Program-made: the position numbers and the translations under genes | Shown here: piece by piece, positions 43,564 through 54,729 of the stretch | How positions within the stretch are numbered: position 1 is the first letter of the stretch | Layout of the letters: each line of letters opens with the position of its first letter | Source of the DNA: Cladophialophora immunda | Lineage: Eukaryota > Ascomycota > Eurotiomycetes > Chaetothyriales > Herpotrichiellaceae | Direction of reading: 5' to 3' | DNA: 64,000 nt | Assembly (NCBI RefSeq): GCF_000835495.1 | Contig: NW_015622544.1 | Coordinates: 2,322,855 to 2,386,854, forward strand | Notes under the pieces: generated by a model | Databases searched by the model: none | What the model saw: only the letters and a program-made list of their open reading frames with translations | What the model was told of the DNA's origin: nothing

Positions 43564-45138
43564 TCAGTCCGGAGAAGTCGGTACCAGTACTTGCTTGCTC
43601 TCAGCACTTTCTCCAGGCGTCACGGGCTTGCGGGTACGGTGCCATGTGACAAGTTTCTTATGACTGCGACTGGCAAGATGCCCTCTCCATTCTTTGCCCG
43701 TCATGAGGGTCTTTTGGCACACTTGGCAAGTCCTGGCTTCGCGGGCATCATCGATATCATCCTCCTCGATCTGTGAGAATACTCTCGCCGCCATGATCGA
43801 GAGAGATTTTGCTTCAGGCAGCTCGTTTCCTTTGAGGAAAGAGTCCACCAGTGCTTGTGCAGGCTCTGTGACTGCGGTGTGCCAGTTGATCAGATCAGTG
43901 CAGTCAAGAAGGAACAGCAGGTCGAACCTGCCGGCAGCCTTCAGAGCTTTTGCCAGCCGAATTCGGACGAATCGATTCTGACGCTTAGCATAGCGTCTGG
44001 TGCTCGCTTTAACCGCGTCTATACCCTCATGCTGCGCCACCGTTACTGTTGTAAGATCGGGATTAAACGCTTGACATGCCTCAAGCCAAGGCTTCATTTC
44101 TTTGTAACCAATGGATCCCCAGATGCCGTTGGCGAGGTCAACTGGCTCTGCCCCTTGTTTCAATTCCTCTTCCAAGATTGCCATTTGTTTCACTTCGTCA
44201 CACAATCCGTTTGCGACCATGGTGTCAACTCGGTCATTCAGTCTCTGCTTCAACAAGGTGTCCTCGGCTTCCAACCATAAGAGCAGACTTGGATAACGTA
44301 GATTCATTTTCCGCTGACCCAGCATGCCACTCTCATGTATATCGGTGCCATTCACTTGGACTCTGTTTCGATCATCGACCGAAGCTTGACGTTGTTCAGC
44401 GTAAATGTCAGAAGCCTTTCTGCCACTCTGGAGATAGATTTGGAGAGATCGCCGGATCTTGTTTCGGTCGTTGGGATGCCATCTCTTCGCCATCTCGGGA
44501 TCGACTTCCTGGAGCTTCGCGAACATCTCCTCGGTGGAAGCCGACAGGATGGGAAACTCCTCTTTTGTTTGCGTTGCGTCCTGGCCTGAACGATGTTCGT
44601 CCTGGTTGGGGGTAAGAATAGCATCCTCGAAGAGTAAGGAAAATGTATAGTAGATCGTCCCGCCCACTACGATGGGAAGTCGGCCCCTGGCTCGAATCTC
44701 ATCGATGACGCGCGAGCTCTCTCTGACAAACTGCTGCACCGTCCAGAGTTTCTCCTTGAGCCCGATAAAGTCGAGCAGGTGGTGGGGGATTCCGTTCTGT
44801 TCATTCTCTGGGATTTTGTTGGTGATGATCGGGAGCCCACTGTACATTTGCATGGCGTCACAGTTGATGACTTCGCCGTTGAATCGCGTGGCCAACTCTA
44901 CTGCCAACTATCTCGATAGCGATCAGTTTTCCGTCTCTATGACATGCATTTTTTCCAAACGACGATAGAACCTCACCTTTGACTTGCCGGTGCCGGTCGC
45001 ACCGATGATCATAATCAAAGGGAGTTTTGGCGGAGAGGACGCCATTTTCAAGCCACGCCGGAGCGCGAGAGACATAGAACGAGACTGTCGTAGGATACTC
45101 TTCTCATCGAAGAAATAGTTTAGAGCCTCTACTCTCAT
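43564..45138 (-). CDS. MOD5: tRNA dimethylallyltransferase (isopentenyltransferase)
   Basis: 501 aa from the first ATG, exons 45138-44977 and 44907-43564. Adds the isopentenyl group to A37 of tRNAs reading UNN codons. P-loop GATGTGKSK, then the DAMQMYSGLPIITNK substrate block, GGTIYY, and the C-terminal zinc finger CQVC-x12-H-x5-H typical of eukaryotic members. There are three in-frame starts: 45138 (Met1), 45075 (Met22) and 45045 (Met32). Met22 opens a short Arg-rich amphipathic stretch (MSLALRRGLK), and Met32 starts right before the P-loop. Yeast Mod5 uses two starts for mitochondrial and cytosolic/nuclear forms, and this layout fits that. Confidence 0.94.
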
Positions 45139-45532
45139 CCATAACGGCCTGGTGAACTCGACTAGGCTGTTCCTGATAGCCACTGGACCTGCCCTACAAC
45201 TCGGTCAAGGAAGGAACATAGATAACTACTGACAGGCTCCAATCAAGAGTGGAAGAGGAGTGGCTTATGGAAAAGATAGGTGGACGGTATTCTCACACGG
45301 TTGCCAAAAATCCCCATCGAAGCGATAAATGCGCTTAGTGCGCTTCGTGATCCGCTGAACCAATAGGGTGGACCACATGATTGAGATGTGAAACGAATTT
45401 TGACCCGCAACTGCAATTGCGTCGTTGCGCATTTCAAATAATTCAACATTCGAGATCAATAAAAAGCTGCCAGCACTGGTTCTGAATTCGCATATTCTGC
45501 CCAGCTCTCACTACTCTGAGGAGCCACAGGTC
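45139..45532. other. Bidirectional promoter region, MOD5 / CWC2
   Basis: 394 bp between divergent starts. The CWC2 frame is open upstream to 45425 but has no ATG there. No gene seen. Confidence 0.5.
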
Positions 45533-46840
45533 ATGGCTGAAGTCGTCCAGGCCCGTACAACGCTTACGTCCCCCCCGCCCTCTCGAAAACGTTCAGCGTC
45601 CCCGACCGACGCAGAGCCCGCCACCGACTCAACAAGTACTGCCCTCACCAAGACGAACAATGAAACATCTCTTGCGCCGAACGAGGAGCCTCCGGCTAAG
45701 AAGACAAAACTGATTCGTCGCAAGCGTCGCCCTGCGCGGCCACAAGTTGACCCCTCCACGATAAAATCAGAGCCTCCTCCGCAAACTGGGACAGTGTTCA
45801 ATATCTGGTATAACAAATGGTCCGGTGGTGATCGAGAGGATGCGTTCTTGTCTAATCACGCTGCTCCTTCGCGGTGTAATATTCGCAACGACTCCGGATG
45901 GACAGCAGCAGACAGAACACCGGGGAGCTATTTCTGCCTGTTCTTCGCGAGAGGCCTGTGTCCGAAAGGCCATGAATGTCAATATCTCCATCGACTACCT
46001 ACGATATACGATGTCTTCAATCCCAACGTCGACTGCTTTGGACGAGACAAACATAGCGACTATCGGGATGACATGGGTGGTGTAGGAAGTTTCATGAGGC
46101 AGAATCGCACCCTGTACGTGGGGAGGATCCATGTGTCGGACGATATCGAGGAAGTGGTCGCACGGCATTTCCAAGAGTGGGGGGAGATTGAACGTATTCG
46201 CGTTCTCACAGGTCGCGGTGTTGCTTTCGTCACGTACGTCAACGAAGCTAACAGTCAATTTGCAAAAGAGGCCATGGCACACCAAGCGCTGGACCATAAT
46301 GAAATATTGAACGTGCGATGGGCCACTGTGGATCCCAATCCGCTCAGTCAGAAGAGAGAGGCTGCCAGGATCGAAGAGCAAGCAGCCGAAGCCGTTCGTC
46401 GGGCGCTGGGTGAGAGAACAGTCAGGGAGATCGAAGGACGCGAGACAAGAGAGGAGAGAGATCAAAGGCGCATCGAGAGCAGTTATGGGCTGGAAGGATA
46501 TGAGGCGCCGGAGGAGATTTGGTTTACGCAACAGCAGCAGAAGGAGCTCGAAGGGCAGAAGTTGGGCGAGAGAGGGTTGCTTGAGGCTCCTCCTGGTCCG
46601 GAATCAGGCGTTGAGCAGGGAACCTCCACAGAAGAAAATACTGCGGCCCCGGAAGAGCCTGGATCACAAGCAGGCCAAGAGCGTGGCAACGGCCAAGCCT
46701 GGGAGAATGGCATCCTGTCGGGCTCGACGCTGGCAGCTCTCAAGGGGTATACCTCTAGTGCAGGATTCCGGGAGGGGTCAAAGCCTGCCGCATCAGCCGG
46801 GCCACTTGTCGCATACGGCAGCGACGACGAGGAAGATTGA
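45533..46840 (+). CDS. CWC2: Pre-mRNA-splicing factor Cwc2
   Basis: 435 aa, single exon. NTC-associated spliceosome protein that contacts U6 snRNA at the catalytic centre. After a disordered basic N-terminus (KKTKLIRRKRRP at about 65) comes the Torus region FNIWYNKWSGGD, then the CCCH finger CLFFARGLCPKGHECQYLH near residue 145, and an RRM with RNP2 TLYVGRI and RNP1 GRGVAFVTYV. The C-terminus is acidic and Gln/Glu-rich and ends in DDEED; it is longer than yeast Cwc2 (339 aa), as usual in Pezizomycotina. Confidence 0.95.
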   Translation: MAEVVQARTTLTSPPPSRKRSASPTDAEPATDSTSTALTKTNNETSLAPNEEPPAKKTKLIRRKRRPARPQVDPSTIKSEPPPQTGTVFNIWYNKWSGGDREDAFLSNHAAPSRCNIRNDSGWTAADRTPGSYFCLFFARGLCPKGHECQYLHRLPTIYDVFNPNVDCFGRDKHSDYRDDMGGVGSFMRQNRTLYVGRIHVSDDIEEVVARHFQEWGEIERIRVLTGRGVAFVTYVNEANSQFAKEAMAHQALDHNEILNVRWATVDPNPLSQKREAARIEEQAAEAVRRALGERTVREIEGRETREERDQRRIESSYGLEGYEAPEEIWFTQQQQKELEGQKLGERGLLEAPPGPESGVEQGTSTEENTAAPEEPGSQAGQERGNGQAWENGILSGSTLAALKGYTSSAGFREGSKPAASAGPLVAYGSDDEED

Positions 46841-46986
46841 AATTCGCAATACAGGGTCGTCACCACCAAAAATGGAGAGATCACCTTTGATGGGTGATGT
46901 GCAAAACCACCATTTCTATTGAAGCCTATTTATCTTCGGCAGTGACGCCTTTTTTTTAATGTCTTTTCCCCTTCCAAAGCTCTTTT

Positions 46987-46999
46987 GGGGGGGGGGGGG
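46987..46999. repeat. G13 homopolymer
   Basis: Thirteen G in the 198-bp convergent gap between CWC2 and glucosidase I. Just upstream (46950-46957) is a T8 tract. Confidence 0.8.
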
Positions 47000-47038
47000 A
47001 TTTGCCATCTTAGACGCCACATGAATCACCAACCATTT

Positions 47039-49429
47039 TCAGAGTTCGCCGTGCTGAATCGCTGCGCCGCCACCACCGCTCAGATCTGGCATCCTCATAA
47101 TCACGACGACCAAACTCGTCCAGCCGGTGAAATGCTGCGTGCGCTGCCCCTCGCCCGTTTCCGGGTTATACTGCTCCCAGGCGAAGCCCGTGCGCTCCCA
47201 CTCCTTGAAGACGGTCTCGACCAGGTTCTTGCGCAGGTCGGTGTAGATCTTGAGGGCGCGGGTCTTCACCGCGGCGGGCGGAGCCGGGTCGGTGGAGCGG
47301 ACGAGGTCGAGGAGCGATTTGAGGATGAGGTAGTTCATGTTGACCCAGATCGGGGAGCGCCAGTAGTTCTCGTCCGTGCCGTAGAAGGCGTCGGACTTGG
47401 AGAGGGAGCGGATCCCGAACGGGGACCAGAGTTCCGACGGCGAAGAGATCAGGTCGAGCACGTCGGGGAGGTGAGGGTGGGTCGACGGCAGCAGGCCGGT
47501 CATGAAGGGGAACAGGGATATATAGCCCTTGTGGCAGACGTGGACGGAGTCTTCGTAGTCGTCGATCGTAGCGTCACAATAGCATTTGTGTTCGGATGAC
47601 CAGTGTAGGTCGTCGATGTTGCGGATGATAGCTTTGTGTTGCGACCTGAAGTCAGGTATGTCGTCGGCCTCGGAGAGCAGAGTGGAGAGACGCACGAGGA
47701 CGCGCGACATCATGCCCACCCACGAGATCAAGTCTATGTGGAGCTCGCCCGGGTGAGGAGGTTGAGGACGCGGATAGTCGTCGAGTCCAGAAGGAAGGAT
47801 ATGTTGTGGTTTACGTCCACGCCATCGATATGCCTCTTTGGTGGAGAACGCTTCACGGTCGTAGGATTTGATGTCTCCAAACTGGGTCCGGCGGAACCAG
47901 TAGTACTGGCGTTTGAGCAAGGGGTATAGGTTCCGGAGCTCGCCTTCAATGTGACCCTTGGACGCAGCATATGCGGGGCTCGACATTTTGTCCATCAAAA
48001 TGTCTATGATGAGGAAGAGTGTGGGTGGATTGGCGTAGTGCGGATACTGGACCTGGAATTCTGGAGGCACCTTGCTACGTGCTTCAGGACCGAGAATCTG
48101 CTCGCGAGCAATCCAACCATCCTGATCCATGAGGTTGAACCATGACTTTACGATGTCGATTGTAACGTCTAGATCCCAATCCGCGATTGGGATGAGGTGG
48201 AAGCCCTCGTCCCATAAGAACCCACGTGGAAAGAAAGGTCTGGAGGGAACGCTGGTGAAGAGCTCGGCCGGGGGATCTTTCACAATCTCCGCTCGTGCTC
48301 GTGCAGCCGCAGTCTCCTCCCAGAAGCCTTCGTTATCCTCGTCATACTCTGGAGCATAAGATCTGTCGACCAGTGAGTCCCCGTAGAAATATCCAATTCC
48401 GCCGAACAGATTGGAGAACATCGAGGCGGAGAAATCGGTGTAGGCAGGTTTGGTGAACGGCGCCAACGGTTCGAAGACCTCTTTGAACTTTTTTTTGAAC
48501 TCAGTTGAGGATCCAGAGATGGATTTCGTGAGAGACTCTGAAGATACTGCGGGGCCAGAGACAGATTTGAATTGTATGTCGGTTTCAAAAGCGCCGACAA
48601 ACATCTTCTGGACCATGTGAAAATTCCCCGGACCAGGCTGTTGTTGGATGGTAAAGGCTTGCCACGGAGGTGGCATGTTCTCTTGTCCATACTGCTGTAC
48701 GAGACCATCAATCTCAGACTTCATGCTCGCAAAAACGATGTTCTTGGCTTGCCAGATGGCATCCGGCGGGATTTGGAGGCTGCACAGAAGCGGCCGGTCG
48801 AGTGGTTTGGAATCCCAAGACGGGTGTGTTTTGTATGGCAGGAGATTTTCTGACGAGTCCTCAAAGGAAATATCAAATTGCCCAAGCTCACTTGTCTCGC
48901 CGTGCAGGGTCACGGCCCCATCTTCCTCGTCCGTGTTCGTGAATGCAAGCTCACCCAGCCCTTCCATGCCAGCATAGAAGATCAGGGTTGTGACCAGTGT
49001 GGGAGGCGCATCTTCTCTTGGATGACCCTTTATCCTCGCAGCCCAATTTCCACCATGTTGTCCGCCGGATGTTTTCACAAAATCAATTGTCAAGTCGATC
49101 TTGTTCCCCGTGTCCCGTATGACTTGTCTTCCACCATTTCGCACATCATACTCTTCCCACCCATAACCGGCCATCCCCTCATGCTGCTCGCAGGTGTGCC
49201 GGAAGTTGAGCTGGGCGGTGCCATAGTTGTCAGTGTTGGCCCATAGCAAACCGGTCAATAGGCTATTGGGGACTCGTGGTCGGACTCCAAAGTAGAGGTT
49301 CGGGCGGTAAGGACCCCATAGTAGGGTGTCATTCGAAGCGTGCGCGAAGAAGGAACAAAGTGAGAGGAGGGTGAAAGTCAAAAGATGAAGTCGCTGGAGA
49401 ACAACATGCCCGCTTGCATAGCTCAACAT
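47039..49429 (-). CDS. CWH41: Mannosyl-oligosaccharide glucosidase (processing glucosidase I, GH63)
   Basis: 796 aa, single exon, ATG at 49429. Removes the outer alpha-1,2-glucose from the N-glycan Glc3Man9GlcNAc2 in the ER. The N-terminus has a hydrophobic segment (about residues 14-31, LHLLTFTLLSLCSFFAHA) serving as signal or anchor. The N-domain starts NDTLLWGPYRPNLYFGVRPR, and the catalytic (alpha/alpha)6 domain has RPFFPRGFLWDEGFHLIPI with the catalytic acid, plus WRSPIWVNMNYL near the end. Length matches the family (about 800-830). Confidence 0.95.
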   Translation of the reverse strand: MLSYASGHVVLQRLHLLTFTLLSLCSFFAHASNDTLLWGPYRPNLYFGVRPRVPNSLLTGLLWANTDNYGTAQLNFRHTCEQHEGMAGYGWEEYDVRNGGRQVIRDTGNKIDLTIDFVKTSGGQHGGNWAARIKGHPREDAPPTLVTTLIFYAGMEGLGELAFTNTDEEDGAVTLHGETSELGQFDISFEDSSENLLPYKTHPSWDSKPLDRPLLCSLQIPPDAIWQAKNIVFASMKSEIDGLVQQYGQENMPPPWQAFTIQQQPGPGNFHMVQKMFVGAFETDIQFKSVSGPAVSSESLTKSISGSSTEFKKKFKEVFEPLAPFTKPAYTDFSASMFSNLFGGIGYFYGDSLVDRSYAPEYDEDNEGFWEETAAARARAEIVKDPPAELFTSVPSRPFFPRGFLWDEGFHLIPIADWDLDVTIDIVKSWFNLMDQDGWIAREQILGPEARSKVPPEFQVQYPHYANPPTLFLIIDILMDKMSSPAYAASKGHIEGELRNLYPLLKRQYYWFRRTQFGDIKSYDREAFSTKEAYRWRGRKPQHILPSGLDDYPRPQPPHPGELHIDLISWVGMMSRVLVRLSTLLSEADDIPDFRSQHKAIIRNIDDLHWSSEHKCYCDATIDDYEDSVHVCHKGYISLFPFMTGLLPSTHPHLPDVLDLISSPSELWSPFGIRSLSKSDAFYGTDENYWRSPIWVNMNYLILKSLLDLVRSTDPAPPAAVKTRALKIYTDLRKNLVETVFKEWERTGFAWEQYNPETGEGQRTQHFTGWTSLVVVIMRMPDLSGGGGAAIQHGEL

Positions 49430-49763
49430 CCTGCCTGATGGCTACTTCTAAAGCCTCACCTCAGCTCGCCATTGGTGTTGGTTTTCCAGAACATTTCCTG
49501 TGGGGGGACATGTGGCCTCGAGCAAATGTTATCGATAGCAACGTCAGGGGAACGGCAGCTGGACGGCTTGTGCGTAACCGTACCATTCCTGTGGAGCGTG
49601 GGAGCCTTCCAGCTTACGAACAATCACATTCTAGTTCGACTGAGCGCACCGCGGACGATGCATGGGGCGTCTCTCACCTCACACGCATAGAACGGTCAAC
49701 AGCTGTGAAAGTGGGGTATCTTCATTGTTCAAAGCACAGGAAAGAAAGGAACTCGTCTCCAGA
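49430..49763. other. Promoter of glucosidase I, 3' side of GCN2
   Basis: 334 bp between two minus-strand genes. No gene seen. Confidence 0.45.
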
Positions 49764-52700
49764 CTATCTACTCTTCGCCATTTTCAGGCGCAAAAAGCTC
49801 ACCAACTCCACAGCCTTGACCTCGTCTTCTGAGCGAGAGGGACCCCGGACCTTCAAGGTCCTCTCCCCAAGGGCCCCTCCCCTCACGATCACCAGCCAGT
49901 GTCCTCCGGCGTTCTGGCTGCCGTAAGCCATTTCCAACTCCTCCAGGGAGTGGAACTCTTCAGAGAGCTCCGCGCTGAGCCCAGCGGCCCACAGCGACGA
50001 CAAGACTTCCAGGCACGAATTCTTCAACGCGTTGGAGTCAAAGCTCGTGACCAGGATGTCACACCTCCTGGCCACGGGTTTCGACTCCGCCGCGGCGGCC
50101 GTCGTCGTCTTGGACGACTTGCTTGCCTGGGCGGAGATCTGGCCACGGACGTAGCCGATCAGGTCCAGTATGTTGAGGCGGAAACCCGCCGCGCGGGTAT
50201 TGCCCTTATCAGACTTGGTCTGATATTCTTGGACCAGGGCGTCGTATCGCCCGCCCACTGCCAGGACTCGTCGAGAAGCGCTGTCTGCGCACTGGAAGAG
50301 CAGCGACCGCCGGTAGAGATACTCCGAGTTGTTGCTGAGTGGCGCGATGAGGATCTGTGTCTGGACATTCATGCGCTGGAGGTACTTCGTCACCTCATCG
50401 AGGCGACCCAGGAGGGGCAAAGCCTTGCTGAAATGGTCGGAATCGCCGAAAAGCTTTGACAGCTTCGTGCGAACCTTTTCCAAGTCTCCGTCGAAATTGA
50501 ATCGCTTGAGGTCAGTCACAGATGTCTCCGGGATGTTGATGGCAGGGCTGCGTAATTCTTCACGTATCTGTGTCCATCCTTGTCCCTGGGTGTTGAGATG
50601 TGACAGAGCTCGTTTGACATCGGCAGCTTCGACGGGTTTAATTCGGCAGAAGTCGAGGATGAGGTCGAGCAAGTCTGCATGATTCAGGTACATGGTCCAA
50701 CAGCGTGCAGCTAGAGCCGGGAATTCGGTGAGAATCTCGTCAAGCACCTTCATAACTTCCGCTTCCTTCAAGGGCAAGTCTTTTGCACTACTAGATATGA
50801 AGTCGAAGTCCACTTCAGGGAATTGTCTAGGCTGTGACCCTGGTGCAGAAGCACGGTACACCGTGCCGAAGCAGTAGGCTTTGCTGTAGGTTGGAGGAGT
50901 CTGTCCGAGTGTGCGAGCGAAAGGGAGAGTGAGGTCATATGGGAGCTGGACGACCAAGCCAGAAGAATCGAGAAAGGTCGCGGCATGCGGGTAGAACTCA
51001 GCTTTTGGGATGATACTTTGCCTCCCGACTTCCACTGCACCATGTCGTCGAAAGATGGACTTCAGTTGGTCGCAAGTAGATATCCAAAGCATCAAGTCAA
51101 CAGAAGCTGTACTAAGCGTCGACTTGTCCTCCCAGGCAAGACTTGCAACAGGGCTGTTTGGGTTTGCGAATAGTTTCGTGATCAGTGCTTGGTATTCACT
51201 GGGATTCTCTGCGGCCATTCTGTCGATGTAGCGTTGGAATTTCTCATCTTCCAGAGGCTCGGGAATCACGCCGCTGTTGAGTAGCATCGATGCAGTTGGT
51301 CTCCGAGTTTGATCATGATCGATTAAACGTGCAATTATGTCGCCTTGTTTCTGATGGCTTTCTTCCTTGAAGAGCTGGGGTAAGCGTGGTGGGTTTTCTT
51401 TGAGCCTCGCTTCCAAGTAGATACTCCTCTCGCTCTTAGTGCTGAATGTGAAACACATTTCGAAGAATGTAACTCCAAGTGAGTACATGTCCGCGCGTGA
51501 GTCGTAGCTGCTTCCCGTCCGTTCAAGCTCAGGAGGCATGTACCCTGCTGTACCGATATGGTATGATACAGTAACCATAGATGGTCTTGCTAGAGACAGG
51601 TCCGGCTTAGAGGTTGCTTGTCCGTAGCCGGCAAGTCCAAAATCGCCGATCTTGGGAGTGTCGTGTGAGTCGAGAAAGATATTGTCGGGTTTGAGATCTC
51701 TGTGCACAACGCCATGGCTGTGAATGTAGGCAAGTCCCTCGAGTATGCGCCGAAACAATCTCCAGCCAGCATCGACATCTTTGGGTAGACCTGCATTGAT
51801 TCGATCACGCAATGTGCGGCCGTCGCACAGTTCCATTTGGATGTACAGTACAGATGGTTCGTCATGTGGCAGCGAGCGTGACCGAACATGACTTAAAGCG
51901 ATTTGAGGCGAGTTATGCGAGTCTTGAGGCGAGTCCTGGCTGTGGAATGGATTTGCGCCTCCCATGGATCCCGGCTCCGGGGCATTTGAACGCTCGAAAG
52001 GATCAGTCGTCCCTTGGTCCTCTGCTCTCTCTGGTTCTGGATCGCTTTCGAATGGATCGTCATCAAAGCCGTCGTCTGCGTCAATAGAAGGTGGATCTTG
52101 ATAAGCAAACAGGTTACCATCGGAGGAGTCGCTGTATTCCGCACCCTGATTCCGATAGACTGATGGTTCCATAAAATCATGACCCAGACTTAGGGGAGCC
52201 GTCTGCGGGATCGACCTTGTAGGGACTGCTCGTTGATGTGGTTCTTCCACTTCTTCGTGTGCACTTTCATACCAGGCATTGTAGTACCTGACAATATTCG
52301 GATGATTAAGTTTCGCAAGCAGGGCGACTTCTCGTAGGATGTTTTCCAGTTCCTTTATCGACTGACTCTTGATTTCTTTGACAGCGTAAAACTGTCCATC
52401 CAATTTGTTTCTGGCGCGGACGACTTTGCCATAGCCACCTTGTCCAAGTACAGCAGATTCTTCCCATTCGTTTCGATACCTGGAATTTCCAGGCCTGTCA
52501 CTGTATCGTCTTATGCGTCCTGGGGTGGTGAGCAGGGTCGCGGACTTTGTTCGGAACAGGTTGTCGTTTTCCTCGAAGAAGATCTTTTTGCTTGAGAGTT
52601 GAAATGCTGAAGGCCGACGGTTCGGATTGGATCGGAACATCTCTTGCAGTAGACCGTGAGCACTGGATTCGAAATCGACATCTTCGAGCACATCTGCAGG

Positions 52701-54240
52701 AGAGGTATATTTGGATTTGACTCCTTTGCCCAACGCCATCTGCATTACGATCACGCCGAGATCCCAAATGCAGGTTTTGTTTGTTCGCGCTGGTGTTTCG
52801 TTGTTTAATTCGGGAGCGATCCAAAGAGGCAACTCATCTGTCTTCGAATCTGACTTATCTCGAACGGAGTCGACAAGTTCTCGAAGTTTTGTTCCGTAAC
52901 CGTCGGAAAGCTTGACTGTTACCCCCCGCTTTGGCGACATGAAAAGCATGACATTTCCAGCATGTACCGCAGGGTGGACATAGCCATGTTTATCGAAGAA
53001 GACCAGAGCATCAACAAGTTCTCGAGTCCAAGTACGGACTTTAGCTGGATTCAGCGGCCCGGACAGCTCTAAAAGATCATCTAGCGATCCTTTGTCGGCA
53101 AATTCGGAAAGAATAGCTAGAGTCCACTGGCCTGTGCCATCCTCAAGGGTAATGTGCTCAATCTTGTAGTTGATCAGGTCAACGACATTCTCGTGGTGGT
53201 GCTCCTTCGAGAACTCCAGGTCTTCTTCGACAATCTCCATACATTTCTGCATCTGAGCCCTTGTATTTGCTGTCTCAAAGATGTAGATGTCTTTGAGGAG
53301 AAGCTGGGGAGCTTGAACATGTTCGGTATCCACTCGAGGGGATACGATCGTGATTTTCTTGTCTTTTCGTCTGAGAATAACGACCCTGCCCGAGACAGCC
53401 TTGAACTTGAATGGTGCGTTTGTGACTGTGTCTTTGCAAGTCATGGACTGGTCAAACCGGGTTTGCTCTTCCGGTGCATCGTAAAGCACGGCGCCATCTT
53501 CACCAGTGGCTGTGCGAGACAGGTTGGACTTCTGGCGGCGTTGTTTCTCGCTCTCGACTTGTGAGTACAGTAGTTTTTCTTTCTCCTCTGCTTCTTCGGC
53601 CTGTTGTCTGCGCGCACTCTCTTCTTTCTCTTGGAGGTGCTTCTTAGCTAAAGCTTCTTGTGCGACACGTTCTTCTTCGAGGCTGAACTCCGTTTTCTTG
53701 GCAGCCTTGTCTGAGACGGTCTGGTCAAGGAAGTCCATGATGGCAGTGTTGACCACGTAGACAATTTCGCTTCCTTGATTCTGCCTCTGGTTGGTCGCAA
53801 TAATCTGCTCGATTTGTTTCTTGAGATCGGGGTCTTTTGGCCCAACCTCGACAATGTTGATCTTTGGGAGCACCTTCGGGTAGTCGCGCGGAAACTCGAA
53901 GATGAGTTTGGCGAAATAGTCACGACTTTCGAGAGGTGAGACCCGAACTTGAAAGGCTAAGTTCTCTTGAGTCTGTTGCGGTGTCAGAGATCATCATTTT
54001 CAGGTTGCGGCACGATCTTTTTACCTTCCACGCATCCTTCCTGCCCCGAATGCGCTGAAATTCGTCAGGATAGATTGCTCTTGTGGCAAGGAACTCGTTA
54101 CGCTGGACTTCGGGGTAATCGGCGAGTTCTTCCTCAAGGTTTCGCTGAGATTGTTCGAACTGAGGCGGACTCGTGGGTGTCTGCGGTTGAGGCGCAGGAG
54201 CTTGCGCATGGGGATTCTTCCCCTTCTTTTTCGCCGGCAT
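49764..54240 (-). CDS. GCN2: eIF2-alpha kinase Gcn2
   Basis: 1471 aa from two exons, 54240-54025 and 53963-49764. Senses uncharged tRNA during amino-acid starvation and phosphorylates eIF2-alpha. Domains in order: RWD (residues about 28-135, LADYPEVQRNEFLATRAIYPDEF), a charged coiled coil (about 145-200), pseudokinase (about 250-530; VHPAVHAGN replaces HRDxxxxN), kinase (G-loop GQGGYGKV near 577, VAVKEIK-type AVKEIK, a long acidic insert near 650-790, HRDLKPDNIF near 825, GDFGLAG near 845), HisRS-like (AYCFGTVYRA), and an anticodon-binding-like end. The 61-nt intron uses acceptor AAGAG; the alternative downstream AG breaks the frame. Confidence 0.95.
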
Positions 54241-54729
54241 GATGGCGGATTCACTTCAGATCCCCTTAGGGCTCTGGAGACCCGCTTTGTGTTAAGTCTT
54301 TTTGCGCACAGGTCTTGGCACGTGACTCCTGTGGAGCGCTTGCCTGGTAGCCGCAGCGACAGCTGCAGCCACCTATAACATCTTTCTCGTCCTCATCGTT
54401 GTAGGTTGAGAGTTGTGGTTGTTGGGAAAATGAGAAGAAGATGTGGTTGAAAGTCGTGTCTTGAGTCACGACGCAAGGCTCAAACAGCCAAGAGGTCGAC
54501 GGGGCGGAATTACCTTGTTCCGATATGCCGATTCTCGATCTCTCACCTTGGTTGTTGGCTGGCTCTCACCAACTGAGTCTCTCTGCGTCCTTAGGAAACG
54601 ACGGACAAGGTGTATCTGCCCGTTCAAAAAAGACACAGTTCCTCTTTCTTTGTGCTGTCCCAAGTCTGTCTCCGGTCAGGCGCAGATTACAAGGCTGATC
54701 GACAGGTTGTCCAGACTCCCACCTTCAAG
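54241..54729. other. Bidirectional promoter region, GCN2 / DRG1
   Basis: 489 bp between divergent starts of two translation-related genes. No gene seen. Confidence 0.5.
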
